From assembly GCA_958295765.1 (NCBI GenBank), contig CATQHB010000002.1, forward strand, positions 710,424 through 774,423: DNA of 64,000 nt, read 5' to 3'. How positions within the stretch are numbered: the stretch's first letter is position 1; every line of letters begins with the position of its first letter. This document shows positions 34,042-41,579 of the stretch, in pieces. Made by a program: the position numbers and the translations under genes. This DNA comes from an uncultured Dehalococcoidia bacterium. GTDB lineage: Bacteria > Chloroflexota > Dehalococcoidia > Lucifugimonadales > UBA3495. The notes beneath the pieces were generated by a model. The model had not been told where the DNA came from and ran no database searches. It saw only the letters and a program-made list of their open reading frames with translations.

Positions 34042-34548
34042 CTACAGCCCGCTGGCCTTGAACTGCTTGCTCCGCTCTACCAGGTGGCCGGCGGTGCGTT
34101 TCATATTGGCGACCTGCTCCTCGCTGACTTCCCGCTTGACCGTGCCGGGAATCCCGGTGATGAAGGAGCGGTCGGGTACGCTGGTGTTGGAAAGCACCAC
34201 CGAGTTGGCGGCGATGAGACACTCCTTGCCAATGGTTGAACGGTGCAGGAAGGTACAATTGTTGCCCAGCAGGGAGCCGGTCCCGATGCGGTCGCCGTGC
34301 ACCACCACGCTGTGTCCCACGGTCACGTAGTCCTCGATAACCAGGCCGTTGCCGTGAATAACCGCGCCCTCCTGGACATTGACGTAATTCCCGATGACCA
34401 CCTTTGCCTCGCCGTCGGCCCGAATCGTTACCCCCGGCCAGATACTGCTATACTCGCCAATCTCCACGTCCCCGACCACGTAGGCAAACTCGCTAATCCA
34501 GGCGGTTTCGGCCACCTTCGGGGTCTTATCTCCCAGGCTCCTGATCAA
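34042..34548 (-). CDS. Gamma-carbonic-anhydrase-like hexapeptide-repeat protein
   Basis: 168 residues from a TTG at 34548 that has a perfect AGGAGG six bases upstream. The frame continues upstream through a family B element, which was excluded. The left-handed beta-helix is shown by repeated (I/V)G hexapeptides: VVGDVEIGEYSSIWPGVTIRAD, VVIGNYVNVQEGAVIHG, VIEDYVTVGHSVVVHG, RIGTGSLLGNNCTFLH. The zinc ligands of gamma-carbonic anhydrases are conserved as His65, His79 and His84. Family function is reversible CO2 hydration, though many members are paaY/caiE-like with other or no activity. The C-terminal helix is normal. Confidence 0.87.
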   Translation of the reverse strand: MIRSLGDKTPKVAETAWISEFAYVVGDVEIGEYSSIWPGVTIRADGEAKVVIGNYVNVQEGAVIHGNGLVIEDYVTVGHSVVVHGDRIGTGSLLGNNCTFLHRSTIGKECLIAANSVVLSNTSVPDRSFITGIPGTVKREVSEEQVANMKRTAGHLVERSKQFKASGL

Positions 34549-34596
34549 AATAGTCCTCCTTACAATAACTATAAAACTAGGGTGGGGATTTTCACC

Positions 34597-34765
34597 GGCC
34601 AATCGCGTCTTAACTATCCCAACCCAGGTAACGCCAACTCCAAGCAACCGTCGTTCCGGCGAAAGCCGGAATCCAGAACACTCGGTAGTCGCATCGCTCT
34701 TTTCCGGGAGGATTTCCTGGATTCCGGCTTTCGCCGGAACGACGGTTTTATGCTGCGATTGACTT
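34597..34765. repeat. Family B MITE-like element, full copy
   Basis: Left terminus CCAATCGCGTCTTAAC, cores at 34648-34673 and 34720-34745, inner segment ACTCGGTAGTCGCATCGCTC, right terminus GCGATTGAC. Located in the 316-bp gap between smpB and the carbonic-anhydrase-like gene; the rest of the gap shows nothing recognisable. Confidence 0.85.
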
Positions 34766-34864
34766 GGGGCTTTCACCACAAAGGCGCAGCGCGCGCCCAT
34801 GTTTACCAAGTTCTCCCCGCATCCCGGCGCCTTCCCCGTATCGGCGTTAAAAAACCGAGTCCGC

Positions 34865-35356
34865 CTAGCGCGCGGCCCGCATTGACTGGCGCGCCGCCAG
34901 GTCCAACTCCCGGTCCCGAATGGCCCGCCGCTTGTCGTACTGGCGTTTGCCCCGGGCCAGGCCCAGTTCTACCTTGGCGACGTGGTTCTTGATGTAGAGG
35001 CGCAGGGCCACTACGGTCAAGCCCTTTTGGGCCACCTCGGCGGTCAATCGCTGAATTTCGTCCCGGTGCAGCAGCAGCTTGCGCGGCCGGCGCGGGTCAT
35101 GATTATTGATGCCGGCCGGGTCATATTGGGCGATGTGCGCGTTGAGCAGCCACAACTCCCCGTCCATGGGCCGGGCGTAAGCCTCCCGCAAGTCGGCCCG
35201 GCCGGCGCGCACCGACTTAATCTCCGTGCCGGTCAGGGACAGGCCGGCTTCGTAGCGTTCCAGGATTTCGTAGTTGAAGAACGCTTGCCGGTTGGACGCG
35301 ATGGCCCGGTTGTTTGGCTGCTGCTTTTTGGCCGTTTTTTTGTTTCGGCTGGTCAT
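34865..35356 (-). CDS. smpB: SsrA-binding protein SmpB
   Basis: 163 residues. Signature segments are NRQAFFNYEILERYEAGLSLTGTEIKSVRAGRADLREAYA, the LLNAHIAQYDPAG...HDPRRPRKLLLHRDEI region, and the basic C-terminal tail GKRQYDKRRAIRDRELDLAARQSMRAAR that enters the mRNA channel. SmpB carries tmRNA to stalled ribosomes. No tmRNA gene was found nearby. Cotranscription with the CtpA-like gene 41 bp upstream is likely. Confidence 0.96.
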   Translation of the reverse strand: MTSRNKKTAKKQQPNNRAIASNRQAFFNYEILERYEAGLSLTGTEIKSVRAGRADLREAYARPMDGELWLLNAHIAQYDPAGINNHDPRRPRKLLLHRDEIQRLTAEVAQKGLTVVALRLYIKNHVAKVELGLARGKRQYDKRRAIRDRELDLAARQSMRAAR

Positions 35357-35397
35357 TATAGAATTGTCCTGCCTGTTCCTGATGCCTTATTGTTGTC

Positions 35398-36594
35398 TTA
35401 CCGCGATTGGGCGGTGCGCTGCTGGAGCAGTTCAATCGCCCGTTCCAACTGCACGTCGGAGTTGGCGTCGGGCGGAATGGCTACCTCGTAGGTCGGAGTG
35501 ATGCCGGCGCCCTCAATCAGGGTGCCGTTGGGCGTGTACCACCGGGCGATGGTAAAGAAGATGCCGGAGCCGTCAGAAAGGCCGCGCATCGTATTGACGC
35601 TGCCTTTGCCAAAGGAAGTTACCCCGATTACCGGCGCCCGGTTGTGGTCAATGATGGCCCCGGCGAAAACCTCGCTGGCGCTGGCGCTGAACTGATTGAC
35701 CAGCACCACCATAGGAATGTCCAGGCCCTGGCCGCCGGAGGACACCTGCCATTCCCGCCGGTTGCCCTGGCCGTCCAACTCATAGGTTACCAGGCCGTCG
35801 GCCAGGAATTGGCTGGTTACATCGACTACCGATTTCAGCAGACCGCCGGGGTTGTTCCGCAGGTCAACAATCAGCCCGGTGCCATTGGCCTGGCGGAACT
35901 CCCGCAGGGCCGCCTCAACCTGCTGATTGGTGGTGTCGGAAAAGCTGGAGATTCGCAAGTGCCCAATGCCGTCGGGCCGCAGGGCGAACCGCACCGTTTC
36001 CAGGGGAATGACGCCCCGGGTTATGGGAATCAGGGTCGGCTCCCGGGAGTTGAGGTGCATTACCAGCAACTCCACCGTGGTGCCGCGCTCCCCGCGAATC
36101 CGGCTCACGGCTTCCAGCAGGCTGAGGCCGTCGGCGCTTTCCCCGTCAATCGCCAGAATCACGTCGCCGGGACGGATGCCGGAATGTTCGGCCGGCGTAT
36201 CCGGCAGCGGGGCGATAATCGTCAACCGGCCCTCCTGGATGCCCACCTGGGCGCCGATGCCCTCAAAGAAACCGCGAATTTCCTGAGACTCCGCGTCAAA
36301 CTGCTGGGCGTCGAGGTAAGAGGCATAGGGGTCATCCAGCGCCTCCAACATTCCCTGAATGGCGCCGTCGCTCAGGGTTCCGGCGTCCATTTCCAGCCGG
36401 TCAATATGTTCCTGACTGAGCAGTTCCCAAGCCTCGCCCAGCCGGTCAAACTCCGGCGGCAGGTCCCGAGCCGAGGACTCGCTGCCCATGCCGGCCGGCA
36501 AGCCGCTCTCCACGACATAATTAACCGCCAGCGCCAGGGCCGCCCCCATCGCCAGTACCACCAGGTAAGTGCCGAAAATACGCAGTTTGTTCAA
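35398..36594 (-). CDS. C-terminal processing peptidase, S41 family
   Basis: 398 residues, TTG start. One N-terminal membrane anchor (about 5-27) is followed by a helical segment with DDPYASYLD, a PDZ domain (about 105-185, GIGAQVGIQEGRLTII...GIRPGDVILAIDG) and the S41 protease core. The Ser/Lys dyad is Ser305 (FSASASEVFAG) and Lys330 (TSFGKGSVN), 25 residues apart as expected. The DLRNNPGG substrate-binding loop is at 244-251. Such proteases cleave C-terminal tails of extracytoplasmic proteins. An smpB-ctp arrangement is common in Chloroflexota and Firmicutes. Confidence 0.93.
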   Translation of the reverse strand: MNKLRIFGTYLVVLAMGAALALAVNYVVESGLPAGMGSESSARDLPPEFDRLGEAWELLSQEHIDRLEMDAGTLSDGAIQGMLEALDDPYASYLDAQQFDAESQEIRGFFEGIGAQVGIQEGRLTIIAPLPDTPAEHSGIRPGDVILAIDGESADGLSLLEAVSRIRGERGTTVELLVMHLNSREPTLIPITRGVIPLETVRFALRPDGIGHLRISSFSDTTNQQVEAALREFRQANGTGLIVDLRNNPGGLLKSVVDVTSQFLADGLVTYELDGQGNRREWQVSSGGQGLDIPMVVLVNQFSASASEVFAGAIIDHNRAPVIGVTSFGKGSVNTMRGLSDGSGIFFTIARWYTPNGTLIEGAGITPTYEVAIPPDANSDVQLERAIELLQQRTAQSR

Positions 36595-36624
36595 CGTCGC
36601 CCGCCTCGCTTGACTCCCGCCTAC

Positions 36625-36633
36625 ATTGTAACA
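36625..36633 (-). promoter_or_regulatory. Extended -10 promoter for the ctp-smpB transcript
   Basis: Minus strand TGTTACAAT, an extended -10 box about 31 bases upstream of the TTG start. The -35 region is weak. Confidence 0.4.
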
Positions 36634-36672
36634 TAGCGGCCCGGCCTTTTTTCACCAGAGAGACGCAGCGTC

Positions 36673-36903
36673 CGGGCCATTGCGTCTTAACCAAGGCAAC
36701 CCAGAGAACCGTCGTTCCGGCGAAAGCCGGAATCCAGAACGCTTGGTAGCCGGCACGCCCTTTTCCCTGAGGATTTCCTGGATTCCGGCTTTCGCCGGAA
36801 CGACGGTTGCGTTGGAATGACGGTTGCGTTGGAATGACGGTTGCGTTGGGGAATGACGGTTGTGCTGGAATGACGGTTGCTCTGGTCAAGACCCGATTGC
36901 CCC
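36673..36903. repeat. Family B MITE-like element with 17-bp tandem repeats
   Basis: About 230 bp. Left terminus GGGCCATTGCGTCTTAACC, facing cores at 36709-36734 and 36782-36807, then four to five tandem copies of a 17-bp unit GTTGCGTTGGAATGACG (about 36806-36884), and right terminus GGTCAAGACCCGATTGCCCC. The tandem units look like expansion of the core's own TGACGGTT end. Confidence 0.87.
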
Positions 36904-36921
36904 GAGGGAAAATCCCCATAA

Positions 36922-36951
36922 TTGACACCCTAACTTGACGGCTGATAGCAT
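36922..36951 (+). promoter_or_regulatory. Promoter for the HMGS-like/thiolase pair
   Basis: TTGACA (36922-36927), 18-bp spacer, TAGCAT (36946-36951). The predicted start near 36958 argues for translation from the TTG at 36983 and against the in-frame TTG at 36935, which lies within the promoter. Confidence 0.5.
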
Positions 36952-36982
36952 AGCCCAAATTTCGCTGAGGGAAGGGCCGGTT

Positions 36983-38410
36983 TTGGCTGGAATTGTCGCC
37001 TGTGGAGCTTACGTCCCTAAATACCGATTAGGCCCGGAAACGGCCGGTTGGGGGGCGGCCCATGAGCGTTCCGTAGCAAACTTTGATGAGGACAGCGTTA
37101 CTATGGCGGTGGCCGCCGCCCTGGACTGCCTGCGGGATAGAGACCGGTCGGCGGTGGACGGCCTGTTTTTTGCCAGCACCACGGCCCCCTACGCCGAGAA
37201 ACAGGGCGCGGCCATCATTGCCACCGCCCTGGATTTGCGCCGGGACATTTTCACCGCCGACATAACCGACGTGCTGCGGGCCGGCACTACCGCCCTCAAG
37301 TCTGCGCTGGACGCGGTGGCCGCCGGTTCGGCCAATCAGGTGCTGGTGGTGGCGGCCGACAGCCGCCAGGGGCCGCCCCGGAGTGAAACGGAGCGCAACG
37401 CCGGCGACGGGGCCGCCGCCTTCCTGGTGGGCCGGGAAGGCGTCATTGCCGAACTGGCCGGCTCTCATTCCCTTACCGAGAATATGCTGGACAACTGGCG
37501 CTCGGCCGGCGATTCCTTTGTTCGTTCCTGGGAGGATCGCTTTGCCGCCGAGGAGGGTCTGGAACGCATTGTACCGGAGGCGCTGGCCGGTTTTCTGGAC
37601 AAGCATCAATACCGCCCCCAGGATTTTGCCAGGGTCGCCCTCTATGGGCCGGACGCCCGGCGACAGGGCCGGCTGGCCCGCCGCCTGGGATTCCAGCCGG
37701 AACAGGTTCAAGACCCCCTCTTTGGCCGGCTGGGCAGCGCCGGCGCCGCCTTTGCGCCGCTGCTGCTGGTGGGCGCCCTGGAGGAGGCCCAGCCGGGGCA
37801 ATTGCTCCTGACCATTTCCTATGGCGACGGCAGCGACCTGCTGGCCTTCCGCACTACCGAATCCCTGCCGGATACGTCGGGTGCTCCGCCCGGCTGTGGT
37901 GGCCTGGCCGGTCATCTGGCGGCGCGGCGGACGCTGGAAAGCTATGAGACCTACGCCCGCTGGCGGGAGTTGTGGACTACCGATGACGCCGCCCGCCGTC
38001 CGGCCCCGGCGTCCCCCTCGGTTTCGGCCCTGTGGCGAGAGGCGGACAAGAACCTGCGCCTGTACGCCGGGCAATGCAACGGCTGTGGCTACGTGCAATA
38101 CCCGGCCCAGCGGGTCTGCGTCAACTGCCGGGCCAGGGACGATTGCGCTGCCGTGCGCTTGAGCGACCGGCCCGGTGAAGTTTTCACCTACTCCATGGAC
38201 TACATCGCCGGGGCGGTGGACACTCCCCTGGTGGTCAGCGTGGTGGATTTTCAGGGCGGCGGGCGGATTCTCTGTATGATGACCGATCGGGAGTTGGCTG
38301 AGGTGCGGGTCGGGATGCCGGTAACGATGAGCTTTCGCAAGCTGCGGGTAGTCAACGGCATCCATAATTATTACTGGAAGGCGATTCCCCGCCGGTTCGG
38401 GGATGAGTAG
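36983..38410 (+). CDS. HMG-CoA-synthase-like domain fused to a DUF35 zinc-ribbon/OB-fold
   Basis: 475 residues from the TTG at 36983 (GAGGGAAGG upstream), giving MAGIVACGAYVPKYRL. Residues 1-300 are HMGS/KAS III-like; about 345-475 form a DUF35 module with Cys365, Cys368, Cys379 and Cys382. The nucleophilic Cys of HMG-CoA synthases (DxTxxCxAGT) is replaced by Leu98 in ADITDVLRAGTTA, and the His of the usual FHxP is Tyr221 in ALYGPD. The enzyme therefore cannot use normal HMGS chemistry. The thiolase downstream completes the set known from the archaeal thiolase/HMGS/DUF35 complex. The stop codon lies inside a hairpin repeat. Confidence 0.82.
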   Translation: MAGIVACGAYVPKYRLGPETAGWGAAHERSVANFDEDSVTMAVAAALDCLRDRDRSAVDGLFFASTTAPYAEKQGAAIIATALDLRRDIFTADITDVLRAGTTALKSALDAVAAGSANQVLVVAADSRQGPPRSETERNAGDGAAAFLVGREGVIAELAGSHSLTENMLDNWRSAGDSFVRSWEDRFAAEEGLERIVPEALAGFLDKHQYRPQDFARVALYGPDARRQGRLARRLGFQPEQVQDPLFGRLGSAGAAFAPLLLVGALEEAQPGQLLLTISYGDGSDLLAFRTTESLPDTSGAPPGCGGLAGHLAARRTLESYETYARWRELWTTDDAARRPAPASPSVSALWREADKNLRLYAGQCNGCGYVQYPAQRVCVNCRARDDCAAVRLSDRPGEVFTYSMDYIAGAVDTPLVVSVVDFQGGGRILCMMTDRELAEVRVGMPVTMSFRKLRVVNGIHNYYWKAIPRRFGDE

Positions 38411-38433
38411 GGGCGATTCGCGAATCGCCCCTA
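38408..38433. repeat. Family A variant hairpin carrying the stop codon
   Basis: TAGGGGCGATTCGCG and its complement. The first three bases are the TAG stop codon of the HMGS-like gene, so the element inserted at, or created, the gene's 3' end. The GATTCGCGAATC centre is a variant of the family A loop, also seen near 54980 and 55180 as GGTTCGCGAACC. Confidence 0.8.
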
Positions 38434-38521
38434 CGGTTCAACCTTCGACGGTTACCCTGTCCCCGCCGGTTCGGGGCTGAGGGTTAGCCGGATTACATAA
38501 GGGGCATAAGGGGGCAGGGCG

Positions 38522-39694
38522 ATGAACGGCATCAGGGATCGGGTTGCGATTATCGGGATGGGCTGCACCAATTTTGGCGAGCGGTGGGAGGCCAACGCCG
38601 CCGACCTGATGGTGGAGGCGGCCTATGAGGCTTACGCCGATGCCGGCATTGAACCCAATGAGGTGCAAGCCGCCTGGCTGGGCACGGTCAGCAGCTTTCG
38701 CACCGGCCAACCCCTGGCCGAGGCGCTGAAACTGGATTACATCCCCATAACCCGGGTGGAAAATGCCTGCGCCACCGCCACCGACGCTTTCCGCAACGCC
38801 TCCTACGCCGTCGCCGCCGGCATTTACGACATCGTGCTGGCGGTGGGGGTGGAAAAGTTGAAGGACTCCGGGTTTTCCGGCTTGGCCGTTCCGGAGGCCC
38901 CCGGTTCCGACGTTACGCCGCCAACGCCGCCGCCGTCCCAATTTGCTATGGCGGCGACCCGCTACTTTCACCAGTATGACATTCCCTACGCCGAGGGTAA
39001 GCATACTTTGGCCCGGATTGCGGCCAAGAATCACCATAACGGCGCCCTCAACTCCCGTGCCCACTTCCGGCAGGAGGTCAGCCCGGAGCAGGCCGCCAAC
39101 GCGCCGATGATTGCCTGGCCCCTCGGTCTGTTCGACTGCTGCGGGGTCAGCGACGGCGCGGCGGCGGCCATCATCACCACCCCGGAGATTGCCCGCAGCT
39201 TTCGGCGCGATTACGTGCTGGTCAAGGCCCTGGCCCTGTCCGTCGGCGCTTTCGGCGCCCTGCGCAGCGACTGGGACTTTACCCACTTCCCGGAAAGCGT
39301 CCGGGCCGGCCAGTCCGCCTACCAGGAAGCCGGCATTGCCAACCCTCGGGCCGAGCTGGATCTGGCAATGGTTCACGACTGCTTTACCATCACCGAGTTG
39401 ATAATCTATGAGGACCTGGGGTTCAGTCCCCGGGGCCGGGGCAGTGATGACGTAGCCGCCGGAACCTTCACCCTGGAAGGGGAACTGCCGGTCAACACCG
39501 ATGGCGGCCTCAAGTGCTTTGGTCATCCCATTGGCGCCAGTGGCATCCGAATGATTTACGAGGTTTACAAGCAACTCCAGGGCAAAGCGGAGGCCCGCCA
39601 GCTAAAGAAGGCCGACCTGGGCCTGACCCACAACCTGGGGGGCCGTCCCGGTTCCTTCACCTGCTCCGTGGCAATTTTCGGGGCGGCGGAATAA
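38522..39694 (+). CDS. Thiolase family protein (acetyl-CoA acetyltransferase / SCP-x-like)
   Basis: 390 residues. Catalytic elements are intact: Cys83 in RVENACATATDAFRNA, MVHDCFTI, CFGHPIGASGIRM and the second Cys381 in GSFTCSVAIFG. The sequence resembles the SCP-x/archaeal acetyl-CoA acetyltransferase group, which works with DUF35 partners, rather than classical PhaA/FadA. It may perform thiolysis or retro-aldol cleavage of acyl-CoAs. It follows the HMGS-like/DUF35 fusion after 111 bp and is probably a subunit of the same complex (inferred from known systems). Confidence 0.9.
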   Translation: MNGIRDRVAIIGMGCTNFGERWEANAADLMVEAAYEAYADAGIEPNEVQAAWLGTVSSFRTGQPLAEALKLDYIPITRVENACATATDAFRNASYAVAAGIYDIVLAVGVEKLKDSGFSGLAVPEAPGSDVTPPTPPPSQFAMAATRYFHQYDIPYAEGKHTLARIAAKNHHNGALNSRAHFRQEVSPEQAANAPMIAWPLGLFDCCGVSDGAAAAIITTPEIARSFRRDYVLVKALALSVGAFGALRSDWDFTHFPESVRAGQSAYQEAGIANPRAELDLAMVHDCFTITELIIYEDLGFSPRGRGSDDVAAGTFTLEGELPVNTDGGLKCFGHPIGASGIRMIYEVYKQLQGKAEARQLKKADLGLTHNLGGRPGSFTCSVAIFGAAE

Positions 39695-39763
39695 GCGGTT
39701 GCGCCGGCCGTTGTGCCTAGTCGGTAATCCGGTATTCACAAAGAGTGTTGGTATTGACATTGG

Positions 39764-39950
39764 GTAGGGGCGGGTTTCAAACCCGCCCTTTGCGCATCAA
39801 GTAAAGACACCCCAGATACAAAAAGTTGTCCAAACCGCTCATGGTGAGCCTGTCGAACCATCAATTCCATCCTTCGACAAGCTCAGGATGAGCGGTACAA
39901 GAACTACCTTACTTTGACGTGCAAAGGGCGGGTTGGAAACCCGCCCCTAC
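39764..39950. repeat. Nested family A pair enclosing a family C pair
   Basis: Family A hairpins at 39764-39788 and 39925-39950 face each other; between them lies a complete family C palindrome (39834-39894). Flanking sequences TGCGCATCAAGTAAAG and CTTACTTTGACGTGCAAA also match as inverted arms. The gap 39695-40349 otherwise holds only the minC promoter and leader. Confidence 0.85.
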
Positions 39951-40091
39951 CCATAACAATGACAATACCCTTTGACAACACCCGTTGCGAATATCCCTGA
40001 TTTCTTAACCTTCCCCATCCCCGGCCGCCGCGCCGCAATCGCCGCTTTTCCGGTTGCGGCTAATCTCCCTCAAATCGTATCGGCGTGAGCC

Positions 40092-40121
40092 TTGACTTAC
40101 CCGAAATTGCCCTGTTATAAA
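40092..40121 (+). promoter_or_regulatory. Promoter of the minCDE cluster
   Basis: TTGACT (40092-40097), 18-bp spacer, TATAAA (40116-40121); expected start near 40128. This leaves about 220 nt of untranslated leader before minC, with no recognised riboswitch or small gene. Confidence 0.55.
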
Positions 40122-40349
40122 GCCTTTGGAAGCTGGGCAGAGGCGTAAGTGAGGCGGTGTTCCACCCCGGTTTGAGTTATTTACTCCGGCCCCGCTTTGC
40201 CCCTTTCCGGGGGCGCTTGGGCCTGACTTACTGCCTTTAGCCCCCTGCGCCGGCGTTGGCTTGCCTGCGTTGTTCCCGTTAAGAATCCGGCGGCGCCTGG
40301 CGCAATCTCCCGGTACGAAATTCTTTGATGGCTGAGTGAAGAAAGTCTG

Positions 40350-41579
40350 ATGCCGGAAACCGCTACCATACAAGTTTTGGGACGGGGCACCAATGTGGAT
40401 TTTACCATTGATGACACCGTTCCTTATGAGACCGCGGCGCGGAACTTGCGGGCGTACCTTTCGGAGTGCCGGGGCTTGTACTCCAAAGGCACCGTTTCGG
40501 TCAACGTGGGCCGCCGCATCCTGGAGGCCGAGCAGCTTTCCGGGATAAAACGGATTCTGGATAAAGAATCCGGCCTCACCGTGTCCCGTTACTGGTGCGC
40601 CCCGGAAATCCTGGAAGATGCTTTAATCCATAATGGAGAAGCCGGAACTTTTCTGCCCACCCCCGGCGACCATTCTCCCGTTGAAGACCTGCTCCCGGTG
40701 AGCGATTTGCCGGCGCCGGCGGTGGAACCTCAGGAAGTTGAGTCGCCGGCGGCGGCGGTTGCGGTTGCCCCGGCTACTGCCGAACCGGTCTCATCCGAAC
40801 CGGTCCCGGTTGCCGAACAACCCGAACAGCTTGAGGGACAACAGCTTGCCCTGGCGATTTTCCAACCGGAAAACGCTTTGTCGCAAACCGGCCCGGCGGA
40901 AGATGCCCCGGCGGAAAACGCCCCCTTTGCAATAAATCCTGAGAACGCTGCGCCGGAACCTGGAGAAGTAAAGCCGGCAACGCCGGAAGAAATACCGGAT
41001 GGCGACAGCACCGTCAGCCAGCCCCCGGTAAGCGCGGTGGAAGAAACGAATTCTGAGCCGGTTCCCGCCGACGGTTTGGCGGCTACAACGCAGGATACAA
41101 CCGAGGAAGAGCCGGCGCCACCGGAAAGCGGGACTGATGCAGACTCCACCCCGCCTTATCCCATTGCCGGCGACCGGGCCATCGGGCCTTATCGGGGCAG
41201 CGAAGCCCTGATTATCAAGACCACCTGCCGCTCGGGAGAGGTCATCCGTTACCCCGGGGACGTGGTGGTGCTGGCCGATGTCAACCCCGGCGCCGAGATT
41301 ATCGCCGGGGGGGACATCGTGGTGCTGGGCGCCCTGCGGGGAATGGCCCACGCCGGGGCCGGCGGAAACCTCAAATCGACTATTTTCGCCATGAACCTGG
41401 AGTCTTACCGGCTGCAAATCGGCCCGCATATTGGCGAGGCTCCGAGAGAAGTGCGCCGGGCCAAGTCCCCCCCGTCGGCAGCGCCCAAGATTGCTTACTT
41501 ACGCCGCCGCTCTATTTTCGTGGCCCCTTTCGTGCGGCGGTACGAAGAATACCAGGGAGGAATACTATATGAAGGGTAA
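40350..41579 (+). CDS. minC: Septum site-determining protein MinC with a long acidic linker
   Basis: 409 residues, nearly twice the usual 220-250. Residues 1-100 resemble the MinC N-terminal (FtsZ-antagonist) domain (TIQVLGRGTNVDFTIDD...VSVNVGRRILEAEQLSGIKRILDKESGLTVSRYW). About 110-270 are a Pro/Glu/Ala-rich disordered linker. From 274 the beta-helical MinC C domain is clear: RSGEVIRYPGDVVVLADVNPGAEIIAGGDIVVLGALRGMAHAG, then STIFAMNLESYRLQIG. It inhibits FtsZ assembly away from midcell when bound to MinD. The C-terminal 40 residues (RRRSIFVAPFVRRYEEYQG) are an unusual basic extension. The stop overlaps minD by 11 bp. Confidence 0.88.
   Translation: MPETATIQVLGRGTNVDFTIDDTVPYETAARNLRAYLSECRGLYSKGTVSVNVGRRILEAEQLSGIKRILDKESGLTVSRYWCAPEILEDALIHNGEAGTFLPTPGDHSPVEDLLPVSDLPAPAVEPQEVESPAAAVAVAPATAEPVSSEPVPVAEQPEQLEGQQLALAIFQPENALSQTGPAEDAPAENAPFAINPENAAPEPGEVKPATPEEIPDGDSTVSQPPVSAVEETNSEPVPADGLAATTQDTTEEEPAPPESGTDADSTPPYPIAGDRAIGPYRGSEALIIKTTCRSGEVIRYPGDVVVLADVNPGAEIIAGGDIVVLGALRGMAHAGAGGNLKSTIFAMNLESYRLQIGPHIGEAPREVRRAKSPPSAAPKIAYLRRRSIFVAPFVRRYEEYQGGILYEG

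Noticed and set aside
34800-35400. tmRNA gene next to smpB
   Set aside because: No tmRNA-like ends or tag reading frame were found on either strand around smpB.
40005-40373. Minus-strand frame in the gap upstream of minC
   Set aside because: No family resemblance and no ribosome binding site; it runs across the minC promoter and start, so a leader is the better explanation.
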